Assembly (NCBI RefSeq): GCF_000697965.2
Contig: NZ_CP015880.1
Span: 3,367,001 to 3,431,000, forward strand
Source: Ensifer adhaerens
GTDB taxonomy: Bacteria; Pseudomonadota; Alphaproteobacteria; Rhizobiales; Rhizobiaceae
Reading direction: 5' to 3'
DNA: 64,000 bases
Under the pieces are notes generated by a model that did not search any database, was not told where the DNA came from, and worked only from the letters and a program-made list of their open reading frames with translations. Every line of letters starts with the position of its first letter. Position 1 is the first letter of the stretch. This document shows, one piece after another, positions 1 to 9,268 of this stretch. Position numbers and translations under genes: made by a program.

Positions 1-337
1 TCTGGTACTGCTCGTCGGACAGCTCCGCCGCCGGGAAGCGGCCGACCATCGTGCCGGCATTGTTGATGAGGATATCGATGCTCTCGAAGCGGCTGCGCAC
101 CACGTCGGCCAGCCCCTCGACACCATCCGGCGCGAGAAAATCCGCCGTCGCCACATAGGCCCGGCCTTCCGTCGCCGCAGATTCGAGAAAATCGGGCAGG
201 TCGCCGATCGACCGGCCGGCATGGACGAGTACATGCGCGCCACAATCCAGGAACTGCCGGGCAACCTCGAGCCCGATGCCGCGCCCGGCACCGGTGATCA
301 CGACGGTCATGCCCTTGAACAAGGCCGGATGAAACAT
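1..337 (-). CDS. SDR family oxidoreductase, C-terminus cut by window edge
   Basis: The 112 visible residues begin MFHPALFKGMTVVITGAGRG and form the N-terminal Rossmann half of a short-chain dehydrogenase/reductase. The cofactor motif TGAGRGIG is near residues 15-22 and the structural NNAG motif is near residue 93. The catalytic Ser/Tyr/Lys residues would lie beyond base 1, so activity and substrate cannot be judged. The gene is divergent from glpR and shares its upstream region, so it may be part of the glycerol regulon, but this is inference. The SDR class is firm; the substrate is unknown. Confidence 0.85.
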   Translation of the reverse strand, partial: MFHPALFKGMTVVITGAGRGIGLEVARQFLDCGAHVLVHAGRSIGDLPDFLESAATEGRAYVATADFLAPDGVEGLADVVRSRFESIDILINNAGTMVGRFPAAELSDEQYQ

Positions 338-462
338 GTCTTTCCCCTCTTCACTCCTAAGGCAGGGTCGCCTATCGCCGTAGCGAATGCAACGCGCGCC
401 GACACCCTGGACCCGCTGCGAAAGCGATTTCGCCGCAAACGCCGATTCTGAAATTGCGCGGC

Positions 463-495
463 TTTCGTTTTTGCATATTATGAAACAAAACGAAA
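463..495. promoter_or_regulatory. Inverted repeat upstream of glpR, candidate GlpR operator
   Basis: TTTCGTTTT (463-471) is matched by its exact reverse complement AAAACGAAA (487-495) with a 15-base spacer. The repeat ends 14 bases before the chosen glpR start. DeoR-family repressors commonly bind TTTCG-type half-sites, so autoregulation by GlpR is a reasonable inference. A TTTCGTTTT copy recurs upstream of glpD. Confidence 0.5.
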
Positions 496-509
496 ATGGG
501 GAGGATGGA

Positions 510-1274
510 ATGTATTTGACCGGTCGGCAGGAGGAGATCCTGGAACTGGCAAAAAGCGAGGGCCGGGTACTGGTCGAGGAGCTGGCGCAGCGCTTTTCTG
601 TCACGCCGCAGACCATCCGAAAGGACCTGAACGACCTCTGCGACGCCAAGATCCTGAACCGCATTCATGGCGGCGCGATCTTCCCGAGCGGCAAGGAAAA
701 CGTCAAATACGACGCCCGCCGCCAGATCGCGGCACCGGAGAAACAGGCGATCGGCAAGGCCGCCGCCGAACTCATCCCCGACAACGCGTCGCTGTTCATC
801 AATATCGGCACCACCACCGAAGCTGTGGGCGAGGCCCTGCTCGACCACAAGGAATTGATGGTCATCACCAACAACATCAATGTCGCCAATCGCTTACGCG
901 TTTTCCCCTCGATCGAGGTGGTGATCACCGGCGGCGTCGTGCGCGGCTCGGACGGCGGCATCGTCGGCGAGGCCGCCGTCGATTTCATCAAGCAGTTCAA
1001 GGTCGACTTCGCCGTCATCGGCGCCTCGGCGATCGACCATGACGGCGCGCTGCTGGATTTCGATTTTCGCGAAGTGAAAGTCGCCCAGGCGATCATCGCC
1101 AATGCGCGCCATGTCATTCTGGTTTCCGACTCGACCAAATTCGAAAGAACCGCGCCTGTTCGCATCGGCCATATATCGCAGGTCCAGACCTTCATCACCG
1201 ACCGCTGCACGCTCGAAAACGTCAGGAAAATCTGTGTTGAACAGGACGTTCGCCTGATCGAAACCGACGCCTGA
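510..1274 (+). CDS. glpR: DeoR-family transcriptional repressor of the glycerol regulon
   Basis: This 254-residue protein has a DeoR N-terminal helix-turn-helix (about residues 6-57, containing VTPQTIRKDLNDL and RIHGGAI) followed by a DeoR sugar-phosphate sensor domain with the INIGTTTEAV phosphate-binding loop. GlpR proteins repress glycerol genes and are released by glycerol-3-phosphate. An upstream in-frame ATG at 480 exists, but ATG 510 has the strong GGGGAGGA ribosome site and gives the family N-terminus MYLTGRQEEIL. The gene sits directly before glpD and the importer genes, as in the R. leguminosarum glp locus. The repressor role is inferred from family and context. Confidence 0.9.
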   Translation: MYLTGRQEEILELAKSEGRVLVEELAQRFSVTPQTIRKDLNDLCDAKILNRIHGGAIFPSGKENVKYDARRQIAAPEKQAIGKAAAELIPDNASLFINIGTTTEAVGEALLDHKELMVITNNINVANRLRVFPSIEVVITGGVVRGSDGGIVGEAAVDFIKQFKVDFAVIGASAIDHDGALLDFDFREVKVAQAIIANARHVILVSDSTKFERTAPVRIGHISQVQTFITDRCTLENVRKICVEQDVRLIETDA

Positions 1275-1333
1275 CACGGGAGATTTAGCCACCCCTAAAG
1301 ATTCGGGGAGCATTCGTTTGACATTCGATATGT

Positions 1334-1359
1334 TTTCGTTTTAACTGATTTCACTTTCG
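1334..1359 (+). promoter_or_regulatory. TTTCG direct repeats upstream of glpD, candidate GlpR site
   Basis: TTTCGTTTT at 1334-1342 repeats a half-site of the inverted repeat before glpR, and a second TTTCG lies at 1355-1359, 21 bases downstream of the first. The region is the 131-base gap between glpR and glpD. This suggests that GlpR controls a separate promoter for the glpD-V operon. It is a pattern match only. Confidence 0.4.
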
Positions 1360-1405
1360 CTGATGCATCAATTTGTGCATCGCGAAATGTGGAGGGGAAA
1401 CAGCA

Positions 1406-2923
1406 GTGTCAGAGCAGGCAATCTACGACGTCTTCGTCATCGGCGGCGGCATCAACGGATGCGGCATCGCGCGCGACGCGGTCGGCCGTGGGTACTCGGT
1501 CGCCTTGGCCGAAATGAACGATTTCGCTTCCGGCACGTCCTCCGGCTCCACCAAGCTCATTCACGGCGGCCTGCGCTACCTCGAACATTACGAATTCCGC
1601 CTCGTGCGCGAAGCGCTGATGGAGCGCGAGGTGCTGTGGGCAATGGCGCCGCACGTCATCTGGCCGATGCGCTTCGTGCTGCCCTATCACAAGGGCGGCC
1701 TGCGCCCGGCCTGGCTCATCCGCCTCGGCCTCTTCCTTTATGACCATATCGGCGGCCGCAAGCTGCTGCCGGCAACGGCGACGCTGGACATGAACCGCGA
1801 TCCCGCCGGCAAACCGCTGAAGCGCCTGTTCAACAAGGCCTTCGAATATTCCGACGGCTGGGTCAACGACGCCCGCCTCGTGGTCTTGAATGCCCGCGAC
1901 GCTGCCGACCGCGGCGCCGTCATCATGGCCCGTACCCGCGTCGTCGCTGCACGTCGCGACGGTGGGCTCTGGGCCATCGAAACCGAGAACCAGGCAACCG
2001 GCGAACGCAAGACGCTCAAGGCCCGCATGCTCATCAATGCCGCCGGCCCCTGGGTCGACGCGGTTCTCTCGGGCGCGCTCGGCAAGAACGACGTGCACAA
2101 TGTCCGCCTCGTTCAGGGCAGCCACATCGTCGTGAAGAAGAAGTTCGACGATCCGCGCGCCTATTTCTTCCAGAACCCGGATGGCCGCATCATGTTCGCC
2201 ATCCCTTACGAAGAAGACTTCACGCTGATCGGTACCACCGACCGCGACTACACCGGTAATCCGGGCGAGGTGCGCATCAGCGACGCGGAGGTCGACTATC
2301 TCTGCCGGGCAGCAAGCGAGTATTTCCTTGAGCCGGTGGAAAAGGACGACATCGTCTGGACCTATTCGGCCGTTCGCCCGCTTTACGACGACGGCGCCAG
2401 CAAGGCGCAGGAAGCGACGCGCGACTACGTGCTGCGGGTCGAGGGTGACAAGGGTGCGGCACCACTGCTCAACGTCTTCGGCGGCAAGCTCACGACCTAT
2501 CGCCGCCTCGGCGAATCCGCGCTGGAAAAGATCGGCGAGGCGATCGGCGTCAAGGGTTCGAAATGGACCGCCGGCTCCAGGCTTCCGGGCGGCGATTTTC
2601 CCGCCCAGGGTTATGCCGACGAAGTCGCAAGACTGCGAAAGCAATATCCCTTCCTTGCGCCCCAGCATGCGCGTCGCCTCGTGCGCCTCTATGGCACGCG
2701 CGCCGCAGCACTTCTGGGTTCGGCGTCGAACGAGGCCGGTCTCGGCCACCATTTCGGCGCCGATCTCTACGAGGCCGAGGTCAAGTGGCTGATGACGCAG
2801 GAATGGGCGCGGCACGCCGAGGACGTGCTGTGGCGGCGCACGAAATTGGGATTGAAGCTGACGCCGGGCGAGGCGGCAGCGCTGGAGGAATACATGCGAG
2901 GCGCGGCCAACGCAGCCGCCTGA
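1406..2923 (+). CDS. glpD: Aerobic glycerol-3-phosphate dehydrogenase (FAD)
   Basis: GlpD oxidises sn-glycerol-3-phosphate to dihydroxyacetone phosphate and passes electrons to quinone at the inner membrane. The 505-residue product has the N-terminal FAD-binding Rossmann motif (VFVIGGGINGCGIARDA), the SGTSSGSTKLIHGG region, a central DAO domain with INAAGPWVD, and the C-terminal GlpD helical domain ending near EEYMRGAA. GTG at 1406 is preferred because GGAGG lies at 1391-1395; an upstream ATG at 1373 would add 11 atypical residues. Its substrate would come from imported glycerol after kinase action; no glpK is in this window. Confidence 0.95.
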   Translation: MSEQAIYDVFVIGGGINGCGIARDAVGRGYSVALAEMNDFASGTSSGSTKLIHGGLRYLEHYEFRLVREALMEREVLWAMAPHVIWPMRFVLPYHKGGLRPAWLIRLGLFLYDHIGGRKLLPATATLDMNRDPAGKPLKRLFNKAFEYSDGWVNDARLVVLNARDAADRGAVIMARTRVVAARRDGGLWAIETENQATGERKTLKARMLINAAGPWVDAVLSGALGKNDVHNVRLVQGSHIVVKKKFDDPRAYFFQNPDGRIMFAIPYEEDFTLIGTTDRDYTGNPGEVRISDAEVDYLCRAASEYFLEPVEKDDIVWTYSAVRPLYDDGASKAQEATRDYVLRVEGDKGAAPLLNVFGGKLTTYRRLGESALEKIGEAIGVKGSKWTAGSRLPGGDFPAQGYADEVARLRKQYPFLAPQHARRLVRLYGTRAAALLGSASNEAGLGHHFGADLYEAEVKWLMTQEWARHAEDVLWRRTKLGLKLTPGEAAALEEYMRGAANAAA

Positions 2924-2940
2924 CAACGCTCGCATTCAAT

Positions 2941-3023
2941 GCATTTCCAACACGGGCGCGCGCGCCCGGAAATGCAGAAAACCGATGAGATAGAGCGTTT
3001 CCGCGCTGGGGTGGAAAACGCTC
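2941..3023. repeat. Two palindromic stem-loops between glpD and glpS
   Basis: The first stem-loop pairs GCATTTCC (2941-2948) with GGAAATGC (2968-2975) and encloses the perfect 16-base palindrome at 2953-2968. The second pairs GAGCGTTTCC (2993-3002) with GGAAAACGCTC (3013-3023), with one bulge. They start 18 bases after the glpD stop. They resemble the short palindromic intergenic elements found in rhizobial genomes, but no family can be assigned here. They may separate GlpD expression from that of the transporter. Confidence 0.5.
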
Positions 3024-3053
3024 GGACTGCCGACAGGCTGGGTGGAGAATTCA

Positions 3054-4124
3054 ATGCTTGAAATGAAGAAGATATCCAAGGTCGTAGGCGGGGAGACGCA
3101 TATCTACCCGACCGACCTGGTGCTGGAGAGGGGGTCGCTGAACGTTCTCCTCGGCCCGACCCTTTCCGGCAAGACGTCGCTGATGCGGCTGATGGCCGGT
3201 CTCGACAAGCCCGCCTCCGGTTCGCTCCTTTTCGACGGCGCCGACGTCACCGGCCTGCCGGTGCAGAAGCGTTCGGTCGCCATGGTCTACCAGCAGTTCA
3301 TCAACTATCCGGCGATGACCGTTTACGAAAACATCGCCTCACCGATGCGCATCAGCGGCGCCGACACCGCCACCATCGACCGCGAGGTGCGCAAGGCGGC
3401 CGATCTGCTGAAGCTGACGCCTTATCTCGACCGCACGCCCTTGAACCTCTCAGGTGGCCAGCAGCAGCGCACGGCACTTGCCCGCGCCATCGTCAAGAAC
3501 GCCGATCTGGTGCTGCTCGACGAGCCACTCGCCAACCTCGACTACAAGCTGCGCGAGGAACTGCGCGAGGAACTGCCGAAGATCTTCGCCGCCTCCGGCG
3601 CCATCTTCGTCTATGCGACGACCGAGCCTTCGGAAGCGCTGCTGCTCGGCGGCAACACCGCAGCCCTCAGCCAGGGCCGCATCACCCAGTTCGACAAGAC
3701 AATCGACGTCTATCGCCGCCCGGTCGACCTGATCACCGCCCGCACCTTCGCCGATCCGCCGCTGAACTGCATCGAGCTGGTCAAAGCGGGCTCGGCCTTC
3801 ACGCTCGACGGCAAGTCTGTGCTCACCGTCCCGGCACATCTGGCTGGCATCGGCAACGGTCCCTGCACCGTCGCGTTCCAGCCGCATCACCTGTCGTTTG
3901 ACCGCCCGCAGGGTGGCGGCGATGCCCTGACGGTGAAGACGGCGATCTCCGAAATTGCCGGCTCCGAAAGCTTCATTCACGTCGGTTTTGCCAATGCGCG
4001 CTGGGTGATGCTGGCGCCGGGCATTCACGACATCGAACCCGACGCAACCCTCGAGGTCTTCGTCGATACCCGCCATCTCATGGCCTTCGGGCCGGACGGA
4101 CGCGCCATCGGCGGCACGGCCTAA
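3054..4124 (+). CDS. glpS: Glycerol ABC importer ATP-binding subunit GlpS
   Basis: GlpS is one of two ATPase subunits of the GlpSTPQUV glycerol importer. The 356-residue protein has Walker A GPTLSGKT (about residues 34-41), Q-loop Gln in MVYQQF, the canonical signature LSGGQ (about 132-136), Walker B LVLLDE and a C-terminal TOBE-type domain. The H-loop His of the usual VTHDQ motif is replaced: the sequence reads YATTEP, with Thr at about residue 190. Together with the GlpT signature change, this predicts one weak ATP site. ATG 3054 is chosen because GGTGGAG precedes it by 7 bases; a GTG at 3042 is an alternative. Confidence 0.9.
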   Translation: MLEMKKISKVVGGETHIYPTDLVLERGSLNVLLGPTLSGKTSLMRLMAGLDKPASGSLLFDGADVTGLPVQKRSVAMVYQQFINYPAMTVYENIASPMRISGADTATIDREVRKAADLLKLTPYLDRTPLNLSGGQQQRTALARAIVKNADLVLLDEPLANLDYKLREELREELPKIFAASGAIFVYATTEPSEALLLGGNTAALSQGRITQFDKTIDVYRRPVDLITARTFADPPLNCIELVKAGSAFTLDGKSVLTVPAHLAGIGNGPCTVAFQPHHLSFDRPQGGGDALTVKTAISEIAGSESFIHVGFANARWVMLAPGIHDIEPDATLEVFVDTRHLMAFGPDGRAIGGTA

Positions 4125-4145
4125 AGGAGGCGCTGGGAGGAAAAC

Positions 4146-5216
<1,071 letters not shown>

Positions 5217-5218
5217 CC

Positions 5219-6085
5219 ATGGAGAAAACCTGGAACAACAAGGCCTGGTTCATGGTGCTGCCGGTCCTCGTGCTCGTCGCCTTCTCGGCCGTCATCCCGC
5301 TGATGACCGTCGTCAACTATTCGGTCCAGGACACCTTCGGCAACAACCAGTTTTTCTGGGCCGGCACCGACTGGTACGTGCAGGTGCTGACGTCGGACCG
5401 CTTCTGGGACGCGCTCAGCCGCAACCTGATCTTCTCGGCGATCATTCTGGCGATCGAAATCCCGCTCGGCATCATCATCGCGCTCAACATGCCGAAGAAG
5501 GGTCTTGGCGTACCGGTCTGCCTCGTCCTGATGGCGCTGCCGCTCTTGATCCCGTGGAACGTCGTCGGCACCATCTGGCAGGTCTTCGGCCGCGTCGACA
5601 TCGGCCTGCTCGGCCGTACGCTCGAAGCGATCGGTATCAACTACAATTACGTGCAGAACCCCGTTGCCGCCTGGGTCACGCTGATCGTCATGGACGTCTG
5701 GCACTGGACGAGCCTCGTCGTCCTGCTCTGCTATGCCGGTCTCGTCTCGATCCCCGACGCCTATTACCAGGCGGCCAAGATCGACGGCGCCTCGCGCTGG
5801 TCGGTGTTCCGCTACATCCAGCTGCCGAAGATGAAGCGCGTGCTTTTGATCGCCTTCCTGCTGCGGTTCATGGATAGCTTCATGATCTACACCGAGCCCT
5901 TCGTCGTCACCGGCGGCGGTCCCGGCAACTCGACAACCTTCCTGTCCATCGACCTCGTCAAGACGGCCATCGGCCAGTTCGACCTCGGTCCGGCGGCAGC
6001 GCTATCGATCATCTACTTCCTCATCATCCTGCTGCTCTCGTGGATCTTCTACACCGTGATGACCACGAGCGACGCGCAGGGCTGA
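5219..6085 (+). CDS. glpP: Glycerol ABC importer permease GlpP
   Basis: This is a 288-residue MalF/UgpA-type inner-membrane permease with about six hydrophobic segments. The EAA loop that docks on the ATPases is visible as YYQAAKIDGASRWSVFRYIQ followed by LPKMK. The start lies 2 bases after the glpT stop and its ribosome site (GAGGAGG) overlaps the end of glpT, so translation is probably coupled. It pairs with GlpQ to form the glycerol channel. The family is certain; the glycerol substrate is inferred from the operon. Confidence 0.92.
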   Translation: MEKTWNNKAWFMVLPVLVLVAFSAVIPLMTVVNYSVQDTFGNNQFFWAGTDWYVQVLTSDRFWDALSRNLIFSAIILAIEIPLGIIIALNMPKKGLGVPVCLVLMALPLLIPWNVVGTIWQVFGRVDIGLLGRTLEAIGINYNYVQNPVAAWVTLIVMDVWHWTSLVVLLCYAGLVSIPDAYYQAAKIDGASRWSVFRYIQLPKMKRVLLIAFLLRFMDSFMIYTEPFVVTGGGPGNSTTFLSIDLVKTAIGQFDLGPAAALSIIYFLIILLLSWIFYTVMTTSDAQG

Positions 6086-6107
6086 CAAAGGCGGGAGGAG
6101 AAACAAA

Positions 6108-6926
6108 ATGCAAAAACAACCACTTACCGAACGCCTCTCCTGGCTGGTGCCGACGGTCTACATCGTCTTCCTGCTCCTGCCGATCTATTGGCTCGTCAAC
6201 ATGAGCTTCAAGGAAACGAGCGAGATCCTGAGCACCTTCTCGCTCTGGCCGGTCAATCCGACGCTCCGGAACTACCAGGTGATCTTCACCGACCCCTCCT
6301 GGTACAACGGCTACATCAACTCGATCATCTACGTCGTCATGAACACGGTGATCTCGGTGACGGCAGCGCTGCCGGCGGCCTACGCCTTCTCGCGCTACCG
6401 CTTCCTCGGCGACAAGCACCTGTTCTTCTGGCTCTTGACCAACCGCATGGCGCCGCCGGCCGTCTTCGCGCTGCCCTTCTTCCAGCTCTATTCGGCCTTC
6501 GGCCTGATCGACACGCACATCGCGGTTGCCCTTGCGCACTGCCTGTTCAACGTGCCGCTCGCGGTCTGGATCCTGGAAGGCTTCATGTCGGGCGTGCCGA
6601 AGGAGATCGACGAGACCGCCTATATCGACGGTTACTCGTTCCCGCGCTTCTTCGTGAAGATCTTCATGCCGCTGATCGCCTCGGGCATCGGTGTCGCTGC
6701 GTTCTTCTGCTTCATGTTCTCCTGGGTCGAACTGCTGCTTGCCCGCACGCTGACGACCACGGACGCCAAGCCGATCGCCGCCACCATGACCCGCACGGTC
6801 TCCGCCTCCGGTCTCGACTGGGGCGTGCTGGCGGCCGCCGGCGTGCTCACCATCATTCCGGGCGCACTCGTGATCTATTTCGTTCGCAACTACATCGCCA
6901 AGGGCTTTGCCCTGGGGAGGGTATGA
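6108..6926 (+). CDS. glpQ: Glycerol ABC importer permease GlpQ
   Basis: This is a 272-residue MalG/UgpE-type permease with six predicted membrane helices and an EAA loop reading EIDETAYIDGYSFPRFFVKI. It is preceded by GGGAGGAG and is not related to the E. coli periplasmic phosphodiesterase of the same name. Its stop codon overlaps the glpU start (ATGA arrangement at 6923-6926). With GlpP it forms the membrane channel of the glycerol importer. Confidence 0.92.
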   Translation: MQKQPLTERLSWLVPTVYIVFLLLPIYWLVNMSFKETSEILSTFSLWPVNPTLRNYQVIFTDPSWYNGYINSIIYVVMNTVISVTAALPAAYAFSRYRFLGDKHLFFWLLTNRMAPPAVFALPFFQLYSAFGLIDTHIAVALAHCLFNVPLAVWILEGFMSGVPKEIDETAYIDGYSFPRFFVKIFMPLIASGIGVAAFFCFMFSWVELLLARTLTTTDAKPIAATMTRTVSASGLDWGVLAAAGVLTIIPGALVIYFVRNYIAKGFALGRV

Positions 6927-7348
6927 TGACCGCTCAACCCGTTCGCAACGCCCGCTGGCAACTGCCGTTTGCCGCCGTTCTCGTCGTCTACGCCGCCGTT
7001 GCCGGGCTGCTCTTCAGCATGCTGCCCATCAAGGACGGCGCGCGCGACTGGTTCGCGCCGCTCATCCCCGGTGGCTGGATGGCCTGGTCGTTTCCGTCGG
7101 CCATGTTCTTCCTGACGATCTTCGCACTGCTGTCGATGATGGCGGTCTGGGAATATGCCTCGCCCGGCGGCAACCCGCGCGTCGGCATCCTGCGCTTCGA
7201 GACGACACGGGGCGATCGCCTCTTCGTGTCACTGCTCGGCAGCGCCTTCATTCACCTCGCATGGCTCGGCTTCGTCGGCGGGCAGAACCTGTGGTGGGCG
7301 CTCGCGCTCTCCCTGGTCTATGCCGTCGGCGTCTTCCGCTACGTCTGA
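6923..7348 (+). CDS. glpU: Small integral membrane protein GlpU (DUF2160 type)
   Basis: This 141-residue protein has about four hydrophobic segments and no enzymatic motif. A protein of this type occupies the same place in the rhizobial glp operon and matches the DUF2160 description from memory. The start codon overlaps the glpQ stop and GGGGAGG lies just upstream. ABC importers do not normally need such a subunit, so it may be an accessory or assembly factor; its role is not established. Confidence 0.8.
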   Translation: MMTAQPVRNARWQLPFAAVLVVYAAVAGLLFSMLPIKDGARDWFAPLIPGGWMAWSFPSAMFFLTIFALLSMMAVWEYASPGGNPRVGILRFETTRGDRLFVSLLGSAFIHLAWLGFVGGQNLWWALALSLVYAVGVFRYV

Positions 7349-7361
7349 GGCGAACCGATTT

Positions 7362-7388
7362 GAGGGGCCGCCAGACGGGCGGCCCCTC
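7362..7388 (+). promoter_or_regulatory. Intercistronic stem-loop between glpU and glpV
   Basis: An 11-bp perfect stem (GAGGGGCCGCC at 7362-7372 with 7378-7388) has a 5-base loop and begins 14 bases after the glpU stop. No T-run follows, so it is not an obvious intrinsic terminator. Such stems often stabilise or process mRNA and would let the binding protein GlpV be made at a different level from the membrane subunits. Confidence 0.65.
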
Positions 7389-7430
7389 GAAAGATAAAGA
7401 ACCGCATTCGCAAACCTAAGGGAGGGAATT

Positions 7431-9152
7431 ATGCGACGGCATCTTTTGACTACGACGGCAGCTATGCTGCTGGCTTTCACCGGCAGCGCTTTTGCCGGCA
7501 TGGACGAAGCCAAGAAATTCCTCGACAGCGAGATCGGCGACATGTCCTCGCTCGACCGCGCCGGCCAGGAAGCCGAAATGCAGTGGTTCGTCGATGCGGC
7601 GAAACCCTTTGCCGGCATGGAAATCAAGGTCGTTTCCGAAACGATCACCACTCATGAATACGAATCGAAGACCCTGGCCAAGGCCTTCTCCGACATCACC
7701 GGCATCAAGATCACCCACGACCTGATCGGCGAAGGCGACGTCGTCGAAAAGCTGCAGACTCAGATGCAGTCGGGCGAAAACGTTTATGACGCCTACATCA
7801 ACGACTCGGATCTGATCGGTACCCATTGGCGCTACCAGCAGGCCCGCAGCCTGACCGACTTCATGGCCAATGAAGGCAAGGACGTCACCAACCCGAACCT
7901 CGACATCGACGACTTCATCGGCAAGTCCTTCACGACAGCACCGGACGGCAAGCTCTACCAGCTTCCCGACCAGCAGTTCGCGAACCTCTACTGGTTCCGC
8001 TACGACTGGTTCAACGACGAGAAGAACAAGGCGGACTTCAAGGCGAAGTACGGCTACGACCTCGGCGTTCCGGTCAACTGGTCGGCCTATGAGGATATCG
8101 CCGAGTTCTTCACCGGTCGCGAAGTCGATGGCAAGAAAGTCTATGGCCACATGGACTACGGCAAGAAGGACCCGTCGCTCGGCTGGCGCTTCACCGACGC
8201 CTGGCTGTCGATGGCCGGCAACGGCGACAAGGGCATCCCGAACGGCAAGCCGGTCGACGAGTGGGGCATCAAGGTCGACGAAAACTCGCGCCCGGTCGGC
8301 TCCTGCGTTGCCCGCGGTGGCGACACCAACGGCCCGGCCGCTGTCTACTCCATCCAGAAGTATCTCGACTGGATGAAGGCCTACGCACCGGCAGCTGCGC
8401 AGGGCATGACCTTCTCGGAATCCGGCCCGGTTCCGTCGCAGGGCGAAGTCGCCCAGCAGATGTTCACCTACACGGCGTTCACCGCCGACTTCGTCAAGCC
8501 GGGCCTGCCCGTCGTCAACGAGGACGGCACGCCGAAGTGGCGTTTTGCTCCGAGCCCGCATGGTGTCTACTGGAAGGACGGCATGAAGCTCGGTTACCAG
8601 GACGCCGGTTCCTGGACGCTGCTGAAGTCCACGCCTGACGACCGCGCCAAGGCCGCCTGGCTCTATGCGCAGTTCGTCACCTCGAAGACCGTCGACGTGA
8701 AGAAGAGCCATGTCGGCCTCACCTTCATCCGCCAGTCGACGCTCGACCACAAGAGCTTCACGGACCGCGCTCCGAAGCTCGGCGGTCTGATCGAGTTCTA
8801 CCGTTCGCCGGCCCGCCTGCAGTGGTCGCCGACCGGCACGAACGTTCCTGACTATCCGAAGCTGGCTCAGCTTTGGTGGCAGGCGATCGGCGATGCATCC
8901 TCGGGTGCCAAGACCGCTCAGGAAGCCATGGACTCGCTGTGCGCCGAGCAGGAGAAGGTTCTCTCCCGTCTCGAACGCTCGGGCGTTCAGGGCGACATCG
9001 GTCCGAAGCTCGCCGAAGAGCACGATCTCGAGTACTGGAACAAGGATGCCGTTTCCAAGGGCAACCTCGCTCCGCAGCTGAAGATCGAGAACGAGAAGGA
9101 AAAGCCGCAGACCGTCAACTACGACGATCTGGTCAAGAGCTGGCAGAAGTAA
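7431..9152 (+). CDS. glpV: Glycerol ABC importer periplasmic binding protein GlpV
   Basis: This 573-residue extracellular solute-binding protein is longer than typical sugar-binding proteins. Residues 1-22 form a Sec signal peptide ending GSAFA; there is no lipobox, so the mature protein should be free in the periplasm. It captures substrate, taken to be glycerol from the operon, and delivers it to GlpPQ. AAGGGAGG precedes ATG 7431. A terminator follows, making this the last gene of the operon. Confidence 0.92.
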   Translation: MRRHLLTTTAAMLLAFTGSAFAGMDEAKKFLDSEIGDMSSLDRAGQEAEMQWFVDAAKPFAGMEIKVVSETITTHEYESKTLAKAFSDITGIKITHDLIGEGDVVEKLQTQMQSGENVYDAYINDSDLIGTHWRYQQARSLTDFMANEGKDVTNPNLDIDDFIGKSFTTAPDGKLYQLPDQQFANLYWFRYDWFNDEKNKADFKAKYGYDLGVPVNWSAYEDIAEFFTGREVDGKKVYGHMDYGKKDPSLGWRFTDAWLSMAGNGDKGIPNGKPVDEWGIKVDENSRPVGSCVARGGDTNGPAAVYSIQKYLDWMKAYAPAAAQGMTFSESGPVPSQGEVAQQMFTYTAFTADFVKPGLPVVNEDGTPKWRFAPSPHGVYWKDGMKLGYQDAGSWTLLKSTPDDRAKAAWLYAQFVTSKTVDVKKSHVGLTFIRQSTLDHKSFTDRAPKLGGLIEFYRSPARLQWSPTGTNVPDYPKLAQLWWQAIGDASSGAKTAQEAMDSLCAEQEKVLSRLERSGVQGDIGPKLAEEHDLEYWNKDAVSKGNLAPQLKIENEKEKPQTVNYDDLVKSWQK

Positions 9153-9161
9153 GAAACCAAC

Positions 9162-9238
9162 GGCCGCCTGCAAAACGGGCGGCCCTCATCTCCTCGGGAG
9201 ATGCGGCACCGGGGTCGGCAACGGCCCCGGTATTTCTT
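9162..9238 (+). terminator. Tandem hairpins ending the glp operon
   Basis: GGCCGCC (9162-9168) pairs with 9178-9184. A second stem pairs ACCGGGG (9208-9214) with CCCCGGT (9225-9231) and is followed by ATTTCTTT. The second has the form of an intrinsic terminator for glpV. Confidence 0.7.
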
Positions 9239-9268
9239 TGCCCATAGGCGTGAAAGGACCTGTCGCGC

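Noticed and set aside
1409..2935. A 508-codon minus-strand frame opposite glpD
   Set aside because: glpD has all FAD and family motifs; the antisense product has none.
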